Source: Zonotrichia leucophrys gambelii
Lineage: Eukaryota > Chordata > Aves > Passeriformes > Passerellidae
NCBI RefSeq assembly: GCF_028769735.1
Contig: NC_088170.1
Coordinates: 46,420,585 to 46,484,584 of the forward strand
Direction of reading: 5' to 3'
DNA length: 64,000 nucleotides
Shown piece by piece: positions 12,055 through 24,733 of the stretch. The stretch's first letter is position 1, and the number at the start of each line of letters is the position of its first letter. The notes beneath the pieces are model-generated. The model searched no databases. It saw nothing but the letters and a program-made list of their open reading frames with translations, and was not told where the DNA came from. Position numbers and translations under genes: made by a program.

Positions 12055-12253
12055 AGTTATATTCATTAGATTTGATCTAGCAATGTCTAATAAATCATGT
12101 ACTGAAGAGGACCTGAATGGAGAATCATTCATGAAAGAAATGTCAGACTGCCCTAAAGCTGGTCATGGTCAGGAGCAGAACAGTAAACATACAGGAAATT
12201 CTGGAGAAACTGGCAGTATTTATGATTCTCATACTTCCCAGGTTATTGAGCAG
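12055..12253 (+). CDS. Candidate exon with start codon, unrecognised protein
   Basis: A run of 14 T ending in TTCAG (12040-12054) makes a strong splice acceptor. The block ends CAG followed by GTGAGA, a good donor. An ATG at 12083 opens 57 codons with no stop up to the donor (phase 0). The encoded peptide is hydrophilic and acidic, rich in Ser, Glu, Asn and Gly, starting MSNKSCTEEDLNGESF and ending SHTSQVIEQ, which would suit the disordered N-terminus of a nuclear or cytoplasmic protein. I do not recognise it. The next in-phase candidate is 13244-13411. It could equally be a chance open frame next to a T-rich tract or a non-coding RNA exon. The splice signals and open length are seen in the sequence; the existence of a gene is inference. 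Confidence 0.3.
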
Positions 12254-13243
12254 GTGAGATGGAAAAGAGAAAGGGGACCTAAAGCTTCATTTTGGCTTTA
12301 GGTTTTTAAACCTACACAAAATTCTTTTTCTGATCTGGCCATTAAAACTTTGCCTTCAAGAAATGAATGTATGCAATAACATTGGTGAGAAACTTGACCA
12401 TAAAATGAACAAACCAAAATCTTTTTAAGGAAAATTATCCCTCTTGTGTGAAAGCTGAGATAGTCACAGAAGTAATCAGCCAGTGCTGCTGCCACTAGGT
12501 TAATTGGCAGAGAAGTGTTTATTGAGTTTATTTTGATTTAGAAAGATATCACATTTAATTCAGGCTCACAAAGGCCATGACTTATTTCTTTTTATAATAG
12601 ACTAGCTGCTAACAAATTGTTGCTGATGACACACAAACGAATCACTGACGACATGCTAAAATATCTGTCAGTTCCCCAGCTATTCCAAATGTCTGAGACT
12701 AACATGCCTAGAAGTCCTCTCCATTTTACTGTAGTGAAATCACTCTTGCAGGTTCCGCTTTTCTCAAGCTGTATGTTTTAGTTCTCATGATTTCTAATGC
12801 TTCTTGGGTAGAGATTCAAATTTCTTTTCCAGTATTCTCTGAAGACATTGTACTTCAGAGGCATTTCCTGTTCTTAATGTGAAGTATCTATTGGAATGCC
12901 TGAGAAATACGCTAAGATAAATAAAAAATATATTTTTAGCTTCAGAGTCTACTCAGATGTCTTCTTTTGTGGTGAATTCCTGCTTTATTTCCTCTTTCCC
13001 CAGCTGGCAGTCTAGACTACATGCCCATCCAAGTCAGTCACACAAGCCATCACTGCTGTGAACTAGTTCATCTCCTCTGCAGCAGTACTCATGCTGCCGC
13101 CTGTTGGATACACACAATAATCAAAAAGTGCCTCACTGTGAGATTGCAACATCCCATGGCACTGGGCACCTGAGAGATTAATAACCAGAAGCTGCTTATT
13201 CCTCTTGTATATTAAATAGTATCATATATTTTTAACACCACAG

Positions 13244-13411
13244 ACATGTGAAAGTGTGACTGAGCAGAACCAGCTCATGGGCCACACTGAATGTGTCCTA
13301 CTTCATCTGATCTACCTTCATCACATGGAGGACAAAGTTTCACATCCTGCCTGCACCTTGTGTGAGAAAAGCATGGGACACTCTTCCCCTCCAGTTTATT
13401 GCATTCCTGAG
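13244..13411 (+). CDS. Candidate internal exon in phase with 12055-12253
   Basis: AACACCACAG precedes 13244 as a moderate acceptor, and GAG followed by GTGGGT at 13412 is a plausible donor. The 168-nt block (56 codons, phase 0 at both ends) is open and would continue the frame of the previous candidate. The peptide contains two CxxC-like and His/Cys-rich pieces (HPACTLCEKSMGH and VYCIPE), which loosely resemble zinc-binding sequence but match no family I can name. The frame stays open past the donor to about 13582. It may be a chance open frame, and support is weaker than for the upstream block. Confidence 0.18.
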
Positions 13412-13582
13412 GTGGGTTTGCTTCACAATATTGCTGATGTTCTCTTGCCTTATTTCAAAATACACAGGTGGCCAATGAACATGCAGCCCTTTTGGGCACC
13501 AATCCAAAGCAATATCAAGCCTCCTGTTCACTTCCCAGAGGGGAGAGCCAGAGTAATTAAAATTAGTCACACTTACAAATGA

Positions 13583-16500
13583 GTGGATAAGAGTGAGAAA
13601 AAAGGTTAAAAAAAATTAATTTATGGAAGGAAAGGTACAGCTAAACAGTGAAATTAAACAGAGAGAAAAAATTATCCTTATTATGCATCTTGGCAGCATC
13701 AGTGAGCAGAAAACACACAATTACCTGAGTGGCAGTCAAGCACTACAGCTAGAGGATGGTCGTGGTAGTGGTGAAATGGATGTCCTTGACCAGCTGGTCC
13801 AGCCTCTGGACTCCAGGCAGAGAACTTTTCCAGGGCTACATAAATTGAGAGAAGGATGAAGTAACATTATTGAAAATATATTCTCCAATGTAATTGTCTC
13901 TGCCTTGATATCTGTATGGTCAAGCTTCAAGTAAAATTATAAAATTATGGATGCTTGAGACAGGATTCTTCCACTACTGATTGTTGGTATCAGACTGCAT
14001 GGTCTTTGTTTATTGTGCTGGAGTATGTAACAGTTTATGTTTAATTTTATCAGTCCTTTTCTTAACAAATTGTGATGAGGACAAATACATGGGAGATGCT
14101 AGACATAAGGGAATACTTCTTGGAATCTAGGAGGAGATTGAATTTTTGCAAGTAGGAATTTTGCAAATACATGAAGAAGTCTGTGACACAGGAGTTCTCA
14201 ATATGATGTTGATGGGAACTGGATAAGCAAATTTTAAAAGAAATTTAATCACTTCTTTCTAGTGGAGGGATGGATTTATGCTAAAATAGATCACTTCCAT
14301 TGCACTTTTTTCCACCAGTATTTAATTTATGTTTTGCTTTTGACCTCTTCATATTCACCAACTCGTGTATCACTCCTATTGAACAATCCACATTGGTGAC
14401 CACATGAAATTTTCCTGTGTATTTTCAGTGTTTCCTCCCTACATTGCACTGCAGACACCCTCTTGCTTCTGCACATCTGTAGAAAAGGAAGGAACTGCTG
14501 TTTTGTGAGAGAAAAGCCTTTGAACTTGTTCCACTGTATCAAGTGGATAACATCAGATGGATAGAAGATCCCCAGAAGAAGCAGCTCTTTGCCACTGCTC
14601 AATGGTGTGCAGAGGAATATACATTCACAGAGAGAATATTTGTACTCTGTCAGTAAAGTCTCTAGTCATAAACATTCCAATACTTTTTTATGAATGCACA
14701 TGGTTTGAATTAGTCAGTTCATGGGACTGAACTTCACACATGGCAGATCCTTCCCAGCAAAGATCTGTACATGGGTATTCATACATCAGGAAAAGCCAGG
14801 TGCATGACAGTTGTATCAGCTCATCTCCTGGCACCTTCATACTCAGCATACTGTGCTTCCTCTAGTAAGATTTTGGTGTCACAAAAGGACAGGCCTGAAA
14901 AGGAGAAGATAGAGCCTGCCAAGGACAAAGAGCATGAGTGATTCTAGAAATGCTTTTCCTTTTCATTTTGTACCTTATTGCATTAATAACTTTATCGAGG
15001 TTCTATATTTATTTGAGCCTTCATTTCCTCAAGGTAAACCATGACAAAAACTGCACAGACAGTGTGGAATACCCCAGGACATAAGGAAGCAATCATGAAA
15101 GGAAAGGAAAGCAAAGCATCAAAGCAATTGCTGCAAGTGGCTGGGTAGTCCATGGAGGAAGCTTGTGCCTCTGGGAGGGGAATGTGGCCAGGGCCTTCAC
15201 CTGAGCCATCTCCAGCACAAAATTGTTGTCATTTGGCAATGGCAACTAAGCTTTGTTCACAGACTGGCAAGACCTTTGTTTAGGATTCTTATTTCAAGTT
15301 TCTAGGTGATTATTGCATTACCCATTATACTTGGAGCTTAGATTTACACAGTCTTTGTGCACGCACGAAAGCTTATTAAAATTAATTTTTTTCTCTAAGG
15401 ATTTCTTCATTCTGCTTTTTCACACACACTCTTCATGAGAGAAATGGCTCTTCCAAACTCATGCTTTTTTGTCATAATAATTGGTTTACACCTCTTGGCA
15501 ACTTTTCACACCGTGTGTACTGTTTCATTAGGGTTCATTAAGAAGCATTATTTTCATCAGAGTAAAAATCATAAAAAGGCCTTAAAATTGTTTTTAATGT
15601 TAATCACTTTGCCTCAGTTATGGAGAAGCATAACTGTTTATGCAATCATACACAGACAAAGAAACAATTTTTGCAAAGCACTCTTGGAACTAAACCGATG
15701 AGGCAACAATTATTTAATGAAATATGTAATTCTGATTGATAACGGGACACAATAAAATAATTTATACTACATAGCTAGAAAAAAATAGTATTTTAAGAAA
15801 CTTCAAATTGCTGTGGGAAGTTTGTTGTAAAGTGGAATAAAATTGTACATCACAATTCATTAGACCTGCACATTCCTGAATTATTTTTATGATACAATAC
15901 TTCTTGCTGTTTAAATGAATATTTATTTCCTCTTTTAGGAAAAATGAGAACTCAAGAATTAAATTGCTAACATAAAGCTCTTGCTTTAATTACACAGGAT
16001 ACATTTATAGACTACTAAACAGAACAGTAACAGAAAGAGCTACTGGGCATCTCCTGTTTTTTTTCAGGTGGGGGAGCCTGTGCTGTCATCAAGCCTCATC
16101 TACAAATAGTGAGAAGCATCTAGAATTTTGTTTCCAGAACATCCTAATAACCAAAGTACCTCTAAATTTTCCAATTTCATTGTGACTGATATTGTTTTTT
16201 TCACAGTTACCAGCCTCAGTACACATCACAAGAGTGCTCAGCAAGGATGTGTTTTATGTACTTGCTTGTTTTGCAGTTAAGGGAAAACACAGTGCTCATA
16301 ACCAGGCAGTGCTGTCCACCAGTGAAAGGTGCACAGAGCAAATGGCTTCCATGTGCAGCTCTGGATGTGTGACTGTTATCACCAGCAGCTGTTACCTAGG
16401 AAACAAATTTTTGTCAAGATGAACCATTTTTTATCCATTTTTTTTCCTTGAGAGGTTGAGTGTGCTGCTTACATACTTGTAGGAAGCAGTTATCAGTAAA

Positions 16501-17024
16501 AAAATGTCATGGAAAAGATTAAAATATGTAGCCACCATTAAATTCAGCATTTTTTTGCCAAACATTGATACCAAAATCTGAGGTAAATTTATAAACTAAA
16601 AAAGAATATGGAATCACACAGCTGATTTTCTTATTCTAGTCCTGAGATTATGGACTTTTTGGACAAGTATGCCAATATTTTGCCTGTCATGTGAGCCTTC
16701 CTGCCTGTACATGTGTACATAATTCAGTTGCAGTTTGCTGTGGAAACAGTCATCCTTACATGTTGATGGCAAAGACAGCACTGAGTTTTCAAAATATTCA
16801 GCTCTAGAAAGACAAATATTGAGGATTATCTTTACATTTAAACTTAGCAGGAAAGTTTTCTTAGAACTGAAAAATTCTGTAATTTGGGATACACAGATAC
16901 AAAACTGTACATAAGTATGTAAAGCCACATGCGAAATGATATTGCTAAAAATTGCTGTAGCTCATGGCCACCAACTCTGAGGCTTTTACTGGCATTTAAA
17001 AAGTAAATTTTGAGGGCTTCTGCA
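13583..17024. other. Unique AT-rich sequence, no gene seen
   Basis: Contains only short open frames without motifs. The segment 15430-15860 is listed separately as a possible conserved non-coding block. Confidence 0.5.
15430..15860. promoter_or_regulatory. Possible conserved non-coding element (low confidence)
   Basis: Non-repetitive sequence with repeated homeodomain- and POU-like cores (AATAATTGG, TTAATCAC, ATTTAATGA, TGATTGAT). It lacks splice sites and transposon traces. An 88-codon open frame across the left half (15435-15701) is probably incidental. The call rests on texture, not alignment. Confidence 0.22.
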
Positions 17025-17118
17025 TCTTGGATGGCATCCTTGTCCATGGCAGGGTAGTTGGAAGGAAACTATTTTTAAAGTTACTTCCAATCCTAACCAT
17101 TCTATGATTCTATGGTTC
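17025..17118 (+). mobile_element. CR1 LINE 3' tail
   Basis: The block runs from a GGATGGCATCCTTGTCCATG-like start through GGCAGGGTAGTTGGAA to CCATTCTATGATTCTATGG, the typical end of a bird CR1 3' untranslated region. It is a very short 5'-truncated copy in + orientation. The sequence just upstream may belong to it but is too diverged to assign. Confidence 0.85.
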
Positions 17119-17254
17119 TTCATCTGATGGATATGAAGTTGCTAAAATGAGTGTTGAGATACTATGACCAAATGATTCAGAATAAATACAGACCTGATCC
17201 CTCTATTTGCTGAGCCTTTCATAAACCATAAAATGGAGTAAACTGGCTGGTTTT

Positions 17255-17383
17255 TAATAATATAATAATATAATAATATAATAATAATATAATAATAATA
17301 ATATAATATAATATAATATAATATAATATAATATAATATAATATAATATAATGTAATGTAATGTAATGTAACGTAATATAATT
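17255..17383. repeat. TAATA-type microsatellite
   Basis: Begins with TAATAA/TAATATAA mixtures, passes into a pure TAATA pentamer array (about 17300-17350) and ends in a run of TAATG units with one TAACG. The change of unit toward the right edge records point mutations that spread through the array by slippage. It lies about 140 bp after a CR1 tail, a common starting point for avian microsatellites. Confidence 0.95.
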
Positions 17384-18529
17384 AAACAAGATAATTTCTG
17401 AGGGAGAAGGAAGATATCAGATACCTATCACTACAAAATAAGGACAAGGGAAGATCTGAAACAAAATACAAGATGAAACTGAGAGCATATGCCGGTGATG
17501 AATGAAATCCTCACAAGTACTGTTCATATTAAAATAGAAAAAAAATTCAGAAAATTTAGCTCTATATATAAAAACCTGTGATGCCCAGAATGAGATATTC
17601 TGCTCACATTACTCTCCTTGAAGAAGCTTTATATTATTAGCTATAGCAAGCAGCCCTTAAGAGTATGCTTGTTTTGCAAATTGGCTTATTTTTCATTGTG
17701 GTCATTCCATACAAGAAAAAAGCCACATTTTTTTCACTCTTCTTTAGTAAATTGAACCTTCTTTTTCTCCTTTCATCTGTAATGAACCAATTCTGCAACC
17801 AAGCATTAGAATTCTGTAAAAATCCAGCTGCTGAGTTATCAGTAGACAAGTCTCAAATTTACATGTCTTTGGACTTGTTTACATTAAAAGGAGCTGGGCA
17901 ACTTGGCAGGAAGATGCAACACTTCTTACAGGGCTCTGCACAGTGAGGTGCTATAAGAGCAATGTTCTGGAGCATACCTGTTGTGGGAAAAGAGAAGAGG
18001 AAAAGATCAGAAGGCAGCAGAGTTAGGAAAGTCTGTGCCGCTTCTGTTGTCAATGGTCAGTGACCTGCAGTTAACCTGTTGACTGATATTGGGGTTTTAT
18101 GCTTAGAAATTATGCTGTCATGATTTCACAAGAAATGAAATGTTATTAATTTACTGACTTGAATTTTCCTTTTTCTATACTTTTACAGATATTTTCATCG
18201 GCAAACAATGCACAGAAATCAATTCAGCAACTTCCAGAGCACCAAAATACTCCAGACTCAGGGGGTTACGATCCCTGCATTAGATGGGACTTCTTGTTTT
18301 GCTTTGTCTTGTTTTGTTTTAACTGCTCACCTCTGGCAGAACCAGAAGTATTTATTTTCTGTCTTCACACTGTGAGTTCAGCAGGAGCTTAATTACCAGC
18401 CAGCATATTGTGATTGTCCAAGGAGTATCAGAAATGAGAAAATATATCAAGGTTTGCACCACGGCTCAGGAGTAACAGCTGCAGTCACTCACCAGCCTCA
18501 ACTGTCAGCTCCATCTTCCTCCTGCATAA

Positions 18530-19170
18530 AAATAAACATTTCCCCCACAATAAAGTCTTTTTATAAAAGCAATAAAACAACTCAAGGGAGCATTGTTATC
18601 ATGAGCTAATCACCCCCTTAGGGAATTAGAGGCACTTAGCTGCATCTAGAGCTTCAACACCTGAGGGGCTGTGATTATTTCATGATAACCAACAAGGCAT
18701 GACAGACTGGGAGGTTAATTAGATAATATTCAAACTTAGTAATATTGAGTTTGAAGATTTCTTTTGAAGTTGTACAAGCAAAGCTCTGCTTATAAAACAG
18801 CAGTGGGACATCAGCACAGAAAGGATAATTAACATTTCCTACAAACCAACCAAGGTTTTGAATAGCTAAAGGAAAAAATAATAAAGTCAAAGTACTAAAC
18901 CCTGAGGCACTCCTTTAACAATGAGTAATCCTGATGAGTTCACTCCCTGGAATCTTGGGCAGAAATTGACTCAAATTATATAATGCCGTTTAGTTGCTAA
19001 CCCCTAAATGGTGGAGGCACTTCAGTCAGCCTCATACTACTTAACGCTCCATTGTCTCAAAGAATTTAGTGGGATAGTAAATGCAGTATTAATAATAAAT
19101 ATTCATCTGAGCTGCAGTCAGAGCCATTGGTTATGAGCCGCTGCTCTGCAAGAGATTAAAGCCAAAAGAC
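18530..19170. promoter_or_regulatory. Possible conserved non-coding cluster (low confidence)
   Basis: Two adjacent non-repetitive blocks (18530-18740 and 18940-19170) carry dense homeobox-type cores (GTTAATTAG, ATTAATAATAAAT, GATTATTTCATGATAA) and no coding signal. The feel is that of deeply conserved enhancers, but this is inference from texture only. Confidence 0.22.
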
Positions 19171-22100
19171 ACTGCCAACACTTAAAATTGTGCAGGCAGT
19201 AATTGTTTTGTGGAAGACCATTTTATTTTTCTGGACAGTGGCAGTGAAGTTTCAGAGGTAGCTGTGTGCCTGTGCAGGGTTGGAGGTGTGCTGCACAGGT
19301 GCGCCAGTGCGCGCTGCCCTGCAGGGACCTGCCCCATCAGTCCATGGGCTCTTTCCCACCCTCCTGCCCCAGCAGAAGGGGACTGGGGCTGAGGTGCCCC
19401 ATCTGGCTGAAATAGCACCACCAAACCAAACAAATGGGCTCTGCATCAGCTCACTGCTCTGAGACATGCCACACGAGATGTGAATGCCACACAAGGTATG
19501 TTGAGGAGCTGCAGGTCACTGAGAGGAGTAGGATGTTTCCTCTGGGTGGACAGCTGGCTGTGGCATCGGATTGCAACTCTCAGCTGTAAAGAAGTTTCTA
19601 GAAACAACCTGTAACTTTTAAAGGTTTTTTTTTTTTTTTAATTGACCATCAGTTAAAAAATAAAAGAATAACAAACTTGGCTATCTCTGACTTGTTTATC
19701 AATAAAATGGAAAAGGAAGATAACTGTTGGTGTACCAAATAATCTCTTAATTGGATAGCTTTCTCTTTAAACTAATTTCTGTCTGAGTAAGCATTTAATT
19801 ACACAATAGAGTTAAGCACTTCTGGGACTAAACTGTACATATTCTGCAGGACACATCACTGCAATGAAATTGAGATTGTTGGCCAGTCAGAAATTTGACA
19901 GTAAGAGCCATTCTGATGTAATTCTGCTTAAATAGAATCAAAACATTTCAGCGGAACCTGTTGACTCCATCAAGACCTTTGACAGGTAATCAAGTAATTT
20001 TGTGTCCTTTCTCACTAGCCTTCCAGTCTGCTGGTCAGGTTCTGGCATCTTGCCTGGCTCACCATGCTGGCTCCCTCTCTGGCACACCTGGCATGCATTC
20101 AAAATTTACTGCCTTATTAAAAAAAAAAGATAAAAAATACCTGCATATAATTTAAGAGGTAGCACAGATTTTTTACACACTCTTTCTCAAAATAATTTCT
20201 AAACCTTCACTTTTCATTTCCACGCTAAAACACATGTTAAAAAAAAAATGACCTCTGGAGTCCTGCACAGAACTTAAATAGAAAGAAATGTATGCATTTT
20301 CATATATGAAGGAAAAATTACATATTCAAATGCCAATCAAACAAGGCTATACGGCCACTAGAAAAATATAAAGAAGAAGAAAATACAAGAAGGATTCACA
20401 TGATTTTTCTCAGAAGCTTAAGAGTTTGCAAATCATTCTTCATGTTAGATATGAAACAACAGGCAATTACAAGGATGCCCCAAAACTTCTGTACACTCTG
20501 AGAAATGTACCAGTTGGACAAGCAGAAGGTGCCTGATGCAGTGGCTAAAGAGGACAATCTGATGACCACTTTGCAATAAGTTTCTGAGAACAGATTGCTC
20601 AAGTTTGCAGAGAAATATTCTATGCAATAAGATGAAAAAACAGAAATGGAGAGCAAGGGTAAAAGCTACATGAAAATACTTAAATTATATCTTCCTCCCT
20701 GTCATAGGCACTAATCCTTATCTAGAGAGCAGATTACTATTTCCAAAGTTCTTTTTCTCATATAATTTGCCTCCTTTACCATCATCTTTAAATGGTTTTT
20801 TATATTTCCCTAATTTTTTTTTCCTTTATGCGTTTATATATATTTTTATCACAAAGACATCAGATATTTAAGCCACTAGGAACACATCTTACTATTAGAG
20901 TATTTCAGATCACCTATCTTTTAACTTATACTTATGAAATGACTGGTCACATTTGTGGTATAAAGCACAGGAATGTTCAATTAAGTGAATACACTTTAAG
21001 TACCAATGCAATTGCATTGTATTAAAAAAAAAAAAAGTTGCAAACTTCTCCCACTGGATATAATCCAGCATCCTCTAAATCAGAGGAAAGAGCCTCTGTA
21101 GTCATTGGAGTTCTTCAGACATTTTTGAGAAATGTATCTTCAAGACTAAATCTCCGGAAAAAATTACACCAAGGTGCCATGTGGGTTCATTAGTGTTCCC
21201 TGACCCACTGATCAATGTAGCCTTTGTTGTTCCTGCTGCTGCTGTCTGAGGCATCTTTGAGTTGGATAAATAAGTGTCAAGGTTTCAGGAACCTCAGTGC
21301 CAGTGGAGGTAGAGGGAAGAAGTCTTAGCACCAGGCTCGTTTGAAAGGGTGATCATCGAGTTGGTTCTGCTGCAAAACATGAGTTAGTCTACTGCACAGA
21401 CATGGTGCTAACACAGTTTGAACAGAGCCATCAGAGCAAGAACTGGAGTCCAACCTGCCTGTGCCAAGGTGAATGGCATCCCCAGAAGTCTTCCTTCCCC
21501 TGTAGCACATGCTGACCTCTGTGTTCCCACTCATCTCTACCACACTGCTTCCATATTTGCATGGCACCAAGTCTTTGCAAGCATGTTCCATAGATGTTTT
21601 CATTCCAACAGCCTTTCTTTCATCCTGAATCTAGGACAATTTATGATTTCTCCATCATGATAAGTTTGCACACTTAGCACCTAATCTTATAATAGATACA
21701 ATTTTATAGCTTTTTATTAGGTAGTGATTTCATGTATCAGCTATACCAGCTACACCTTCTTAGCCATTTTATAAGCAATGCACATGGTCCATGATTTTGG
21801 TGAGACTGATGTAGAGCATACTGCACATGGATGGGGCAGTAAAAATGCTTTCTGTCAGCAGGTGCACCAGCCAAACAAGAACCTGACAGTGTCCTGCTTC
21901 CTCTGCTATTAGGCTTATTTGGTATTCATGAAAGCCATAGGAATGTTAGGCTTCTAATGGTATAAACGCTTAGCTGCAGTTTTTCTTAACATTGACTCCC
22001 ATGGGGCTGCCAGAAGAGAAAAGAATATATGTAAGTCTATACAATAACTAATTTATATTGTGCCTGTAGCTTTCAGTGTCATCTATACTGTACAGAAAAT

Positions 22101-23434
22101 CCTTCTGGTCAGAGCAGTGAACCAGGATCTATGCATGAATAGAGATATTTATGTGTGTTGCATGTTATCAGCTTATTGATATGTAGCAAATTTCTCCTAC
22201 TTTTACTCACAATGCATGGCAATTTACTCCTGAGAGGAACACACTGCTCCTTGCTGTGTTTGCACTGCTACTCCCGGAAATACAAATTTCTTTTTTTAGT
22301 GACGAACAGGAAATAATTTATTTTGGATGCTTCATTTGGCATCTTCTTTTTGCTCAGCTGAAAATATTTGGAAAAAAGAAAAGGTCAGTAACAAAGTATG
22401 CTGTTTAAAAACAATGAGAAATTGATTAGCCATAAGGCCCTCAGCCATAAATGGATGCTTTAGGTCTGGTTCTGATCTCTTCTGCCAAACAACTGCTGCT
22501 GAAATACTATCTGAACACTAAGAGTAGGTGGGGGACACAAGAGGAAAACAAATAACAGAGAGTCATCTCACAGAAGTCAAAGACTTTCCATGTGAGTAAA
22601 GTTACTCACAAATATTGAGAGTCAGCATATTATGCTGTAATTCATCATAACTTCAGAAAAAATATTAACACTCGTTCTGCTTCTCCTTTGCTCACGCTTT
22701 AGGTAGAACTTTCTCCTCTTGTTTCTTTCTTTGATAATTATGGCACATATCAAAATCTATAGCTGAGGAGGTTTCAAGTGCTTTCATAGTAGAAGACCTC
22801 AACTTAACAGATGCAGCTTTACAAGCTGCCTTTCTACCTACTTGACATTTTGTGGGCAAGCTCTCTTCCCATTAATGAGTGAGTAACGTCCCTGTGACAA
22901 TTGCAGAAGTGGCTCACATGGAAAAGTAATACGAGGAAAGTATTTAACACATGTGCAGCTGTCTGGTGTGCCACTCCAGCTGGTGGAAATAAACTCTAGA
23001 GATCAACCAGTTATTTGGGAAACACCACTGGTTGATAGGCCACAGTAAGTTGTCAACCATGAGTTTATACAGCTTACCAAGAAGGTGAATGTCACAAGGC
23101 AATCTCTTGGGAGGGTCCTCTCAGCTCCCAAATGAGCATCCTCACCTACAGCATCCTGTATCCTCAGTTTATGTTTTATTTAAGGGTATGACAACAAGCT
23201 CTTATCCAAAATTCCTGTCAAACATTGGTAAGTTTTAAAACAATTTTTTATTACTATTTTTGGCATTTTTTGTGTATTTATATAACACTCTGCATTTCCT
23301 CTTTATTGGTAGCTGAAGAATTGGAAGTGGCATTCTCTATGGTTCATAAAAGGTTGAAAAAACTGTTGCAAATCTTCCAATCTAATTGATCAAGCAGGTC
23401 ATACAATGGAAATGAGCAAAGTATAAATCAGAAG

Positions 23435-23480
23435 TCAGGAAGTTAACTGAAGAGGAATCAGGAAGTTAACTGAAGAGGTA
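23435..23480. repeat. 23-bp tandem duplication
   Basis: TCAGGAAGTTAACTGAAGAG occurs at 23435 and again, identically, at 23458. Identity over the unit suggests a recent slippage event. Confidence 0.9.
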
Positions 23481-24536
23481 ACCTAAAGGTATTAGCAAAA
23501 AATAATAAATCCAAATTACTAAGATCAACAAAGAGGAATAAAATGGAATACCAGAGAATCATTTTCTCTTTTGAAAGAAGGTGGTTATAGAATTAATATT
23601 TTATTTAATTTAATGTACCATGCATTTCATTCCCTCATTCACTGGGGAGGACATTAAACAACACAAAGTCTCCATATCTTTGGGGCCAGAAAACTGTACT
23701 CGGGAATGTTAAAAGAAATTGCTTTAGAAAGAAGTGTAAACCTAAAGCTTCCATGAGCAATGTAGAAAGGTACTGGTGTGTTCAAGTTAGCTGAGGTACC
23801 AAAATGCCTGGAAAAGCCTTCTGGTAGACTTGTTACCCCCATGAGAAACAGCTGAATGTTGTACCATCACATCAGCATTGCACAGATGAAATCAGAAGAC
23901 TCAAGACAGTGATGACAAACCTGTACTTTAAGAAGTGAATGATCCATTAGCTATAAAGTTAGCACAGGTAAGATTGTACATGGAATCTGTTTGCAATGGA
24001 AGATTATTTAAATAAAGTATCAAAATCCCCTCTTGTTTACAATGAAACAGTCCACTGGCTAATAAATTCTTCTAGCACATCTACACTCCCAGACACAGAC
24101 TCTTGCTAAGTGTTTCAACCCAGCTGGGCACAACGCAACCTAGAAGCTGCAGATACTGCTAGCACTATCTTGAAAAGGGGAAAATGCCACTCATTTGTGC
24201 AAGACCTCCGTCTCCCAGGTTTCTTTTGTAGGCTAATGCTTATGCCATGAGACAAAGCCAGTTCTTCTAGTGTTTGGTAGGCACGAAGGCAGTCCCGAAA
24301 TCAGTCAGAGCAGGAACACGTATCGCTGGTTTGGCTTTGATACTCCACACTGCCCTTGAGCAGGGAATGATGAGAGCCGTGGGCAAAGGCAATGTCAGGA
24401 AGCAGGGACACCGGGTAGAACGAGGATTTAGGTGGATTTTTGGCCTGTGGAAAGGCAGATACCCCGAGCTGCACAAGCAGCGGAGCCAGCGGGGCGAGCC
24501 GCGGTCCGTGTCCCGGGCCTGCAGTGCCCCCGGCAG

Positions 24537-24551
24537 CCGCCAGATGGCGCC
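24537..24551 (+). promoter_or_regulatory. CTCF-type binding motif
   Basis: CCGCCAGATGGCGCC fits every position of the vertebrate CTCF core written as CC-R-S-Y-AG-R-K-GGC-R-S-Y, in + orientation. It sits inside the CpG-rich island. CTCF acts as an insulator and loop anchor, and motif orientation sets loop direction. Binding here is inferred from sequence alone, and CpG methylation could block it. Confidence 0.6.
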
Positions 24552-24593
24552 TGGGACTCGGCAACGCCGCCCGGCCCGGCGCTTCCCGGCCTC

Positions 24594-24733
24594 GGGAATC
24601 CATGCGGGAGAGCCGAAGGAAACAAGGGCTCTCCCTCACCCGCGGGATCTCCACTGCCCCTGTGGGAATCCGTGCGGGAGAGCCAAGGGAAACCGGGCCC
24701 TCCCTCACCCGCGGGACCTCCGTTGCTCCGGGG
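24594..24733. repeat. 70-bp GC-rich tandem duplication
   Basis: GGGAATCC starts each unit, at 24594 and 24664. The units share TGCGGGAGAGCC, a G/A-rich stretch, then CTCCCTCACCCGCGGGA and CTCC. Divergence is modest and mostly transitions at CpG sites. The second unit fades near 24733. Confidence 0.85.
24606..24635 (+). repeat. 9-bp hairpin in the first 70-bp unit
   Basis: GGGAGAGCC (24606-24614) pairs perfectly with GGCTCTCCC (24627-24635) across a 12-base purine-rich loop. In the second unit the right arm reads GGCCCTCCC, which gives one mismatch, so the fold is only partly kept. Confidence 0.6.

Larger units (their letters stand above)
17384..24269. other. Unique AT-rich sequence, no gene supported
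   Basis: A T-rich tract ending TTTTACAG precedes an open frame at 18189, but no donor follows. A GC-richer patch at 19250-19425 opens several frames at once on both strands without motifs. Parts of 18530-19170 look like conserved non-coding sequence and are listed separately. A 23-bp duplication lies at 23435-23480. Confidence 0.5.

Noticed and set aside
13623..13859. 78-codon + strand frame containing DVLDQLVQPLDSRQRTFPG
   Set aside because: No splice sites in phase and no family resemblance. The antisense strand is open over much of the same stretch.
18189..18392. Exon-like block after a strong TTTTACAG acceptor, peptide with NNAQKSIQQLPEHQNTPDSG
   Set aside because: No usable donor follows and the frame runs into a T-rich low-complexity stretch. 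At most it would be a terminal exon, and there is no supporting signal.
19182..19494. Five overlapping open frames on both strands
   Set aside because: Same compositional effect in a short GC-richer patch. No conserved sequence.
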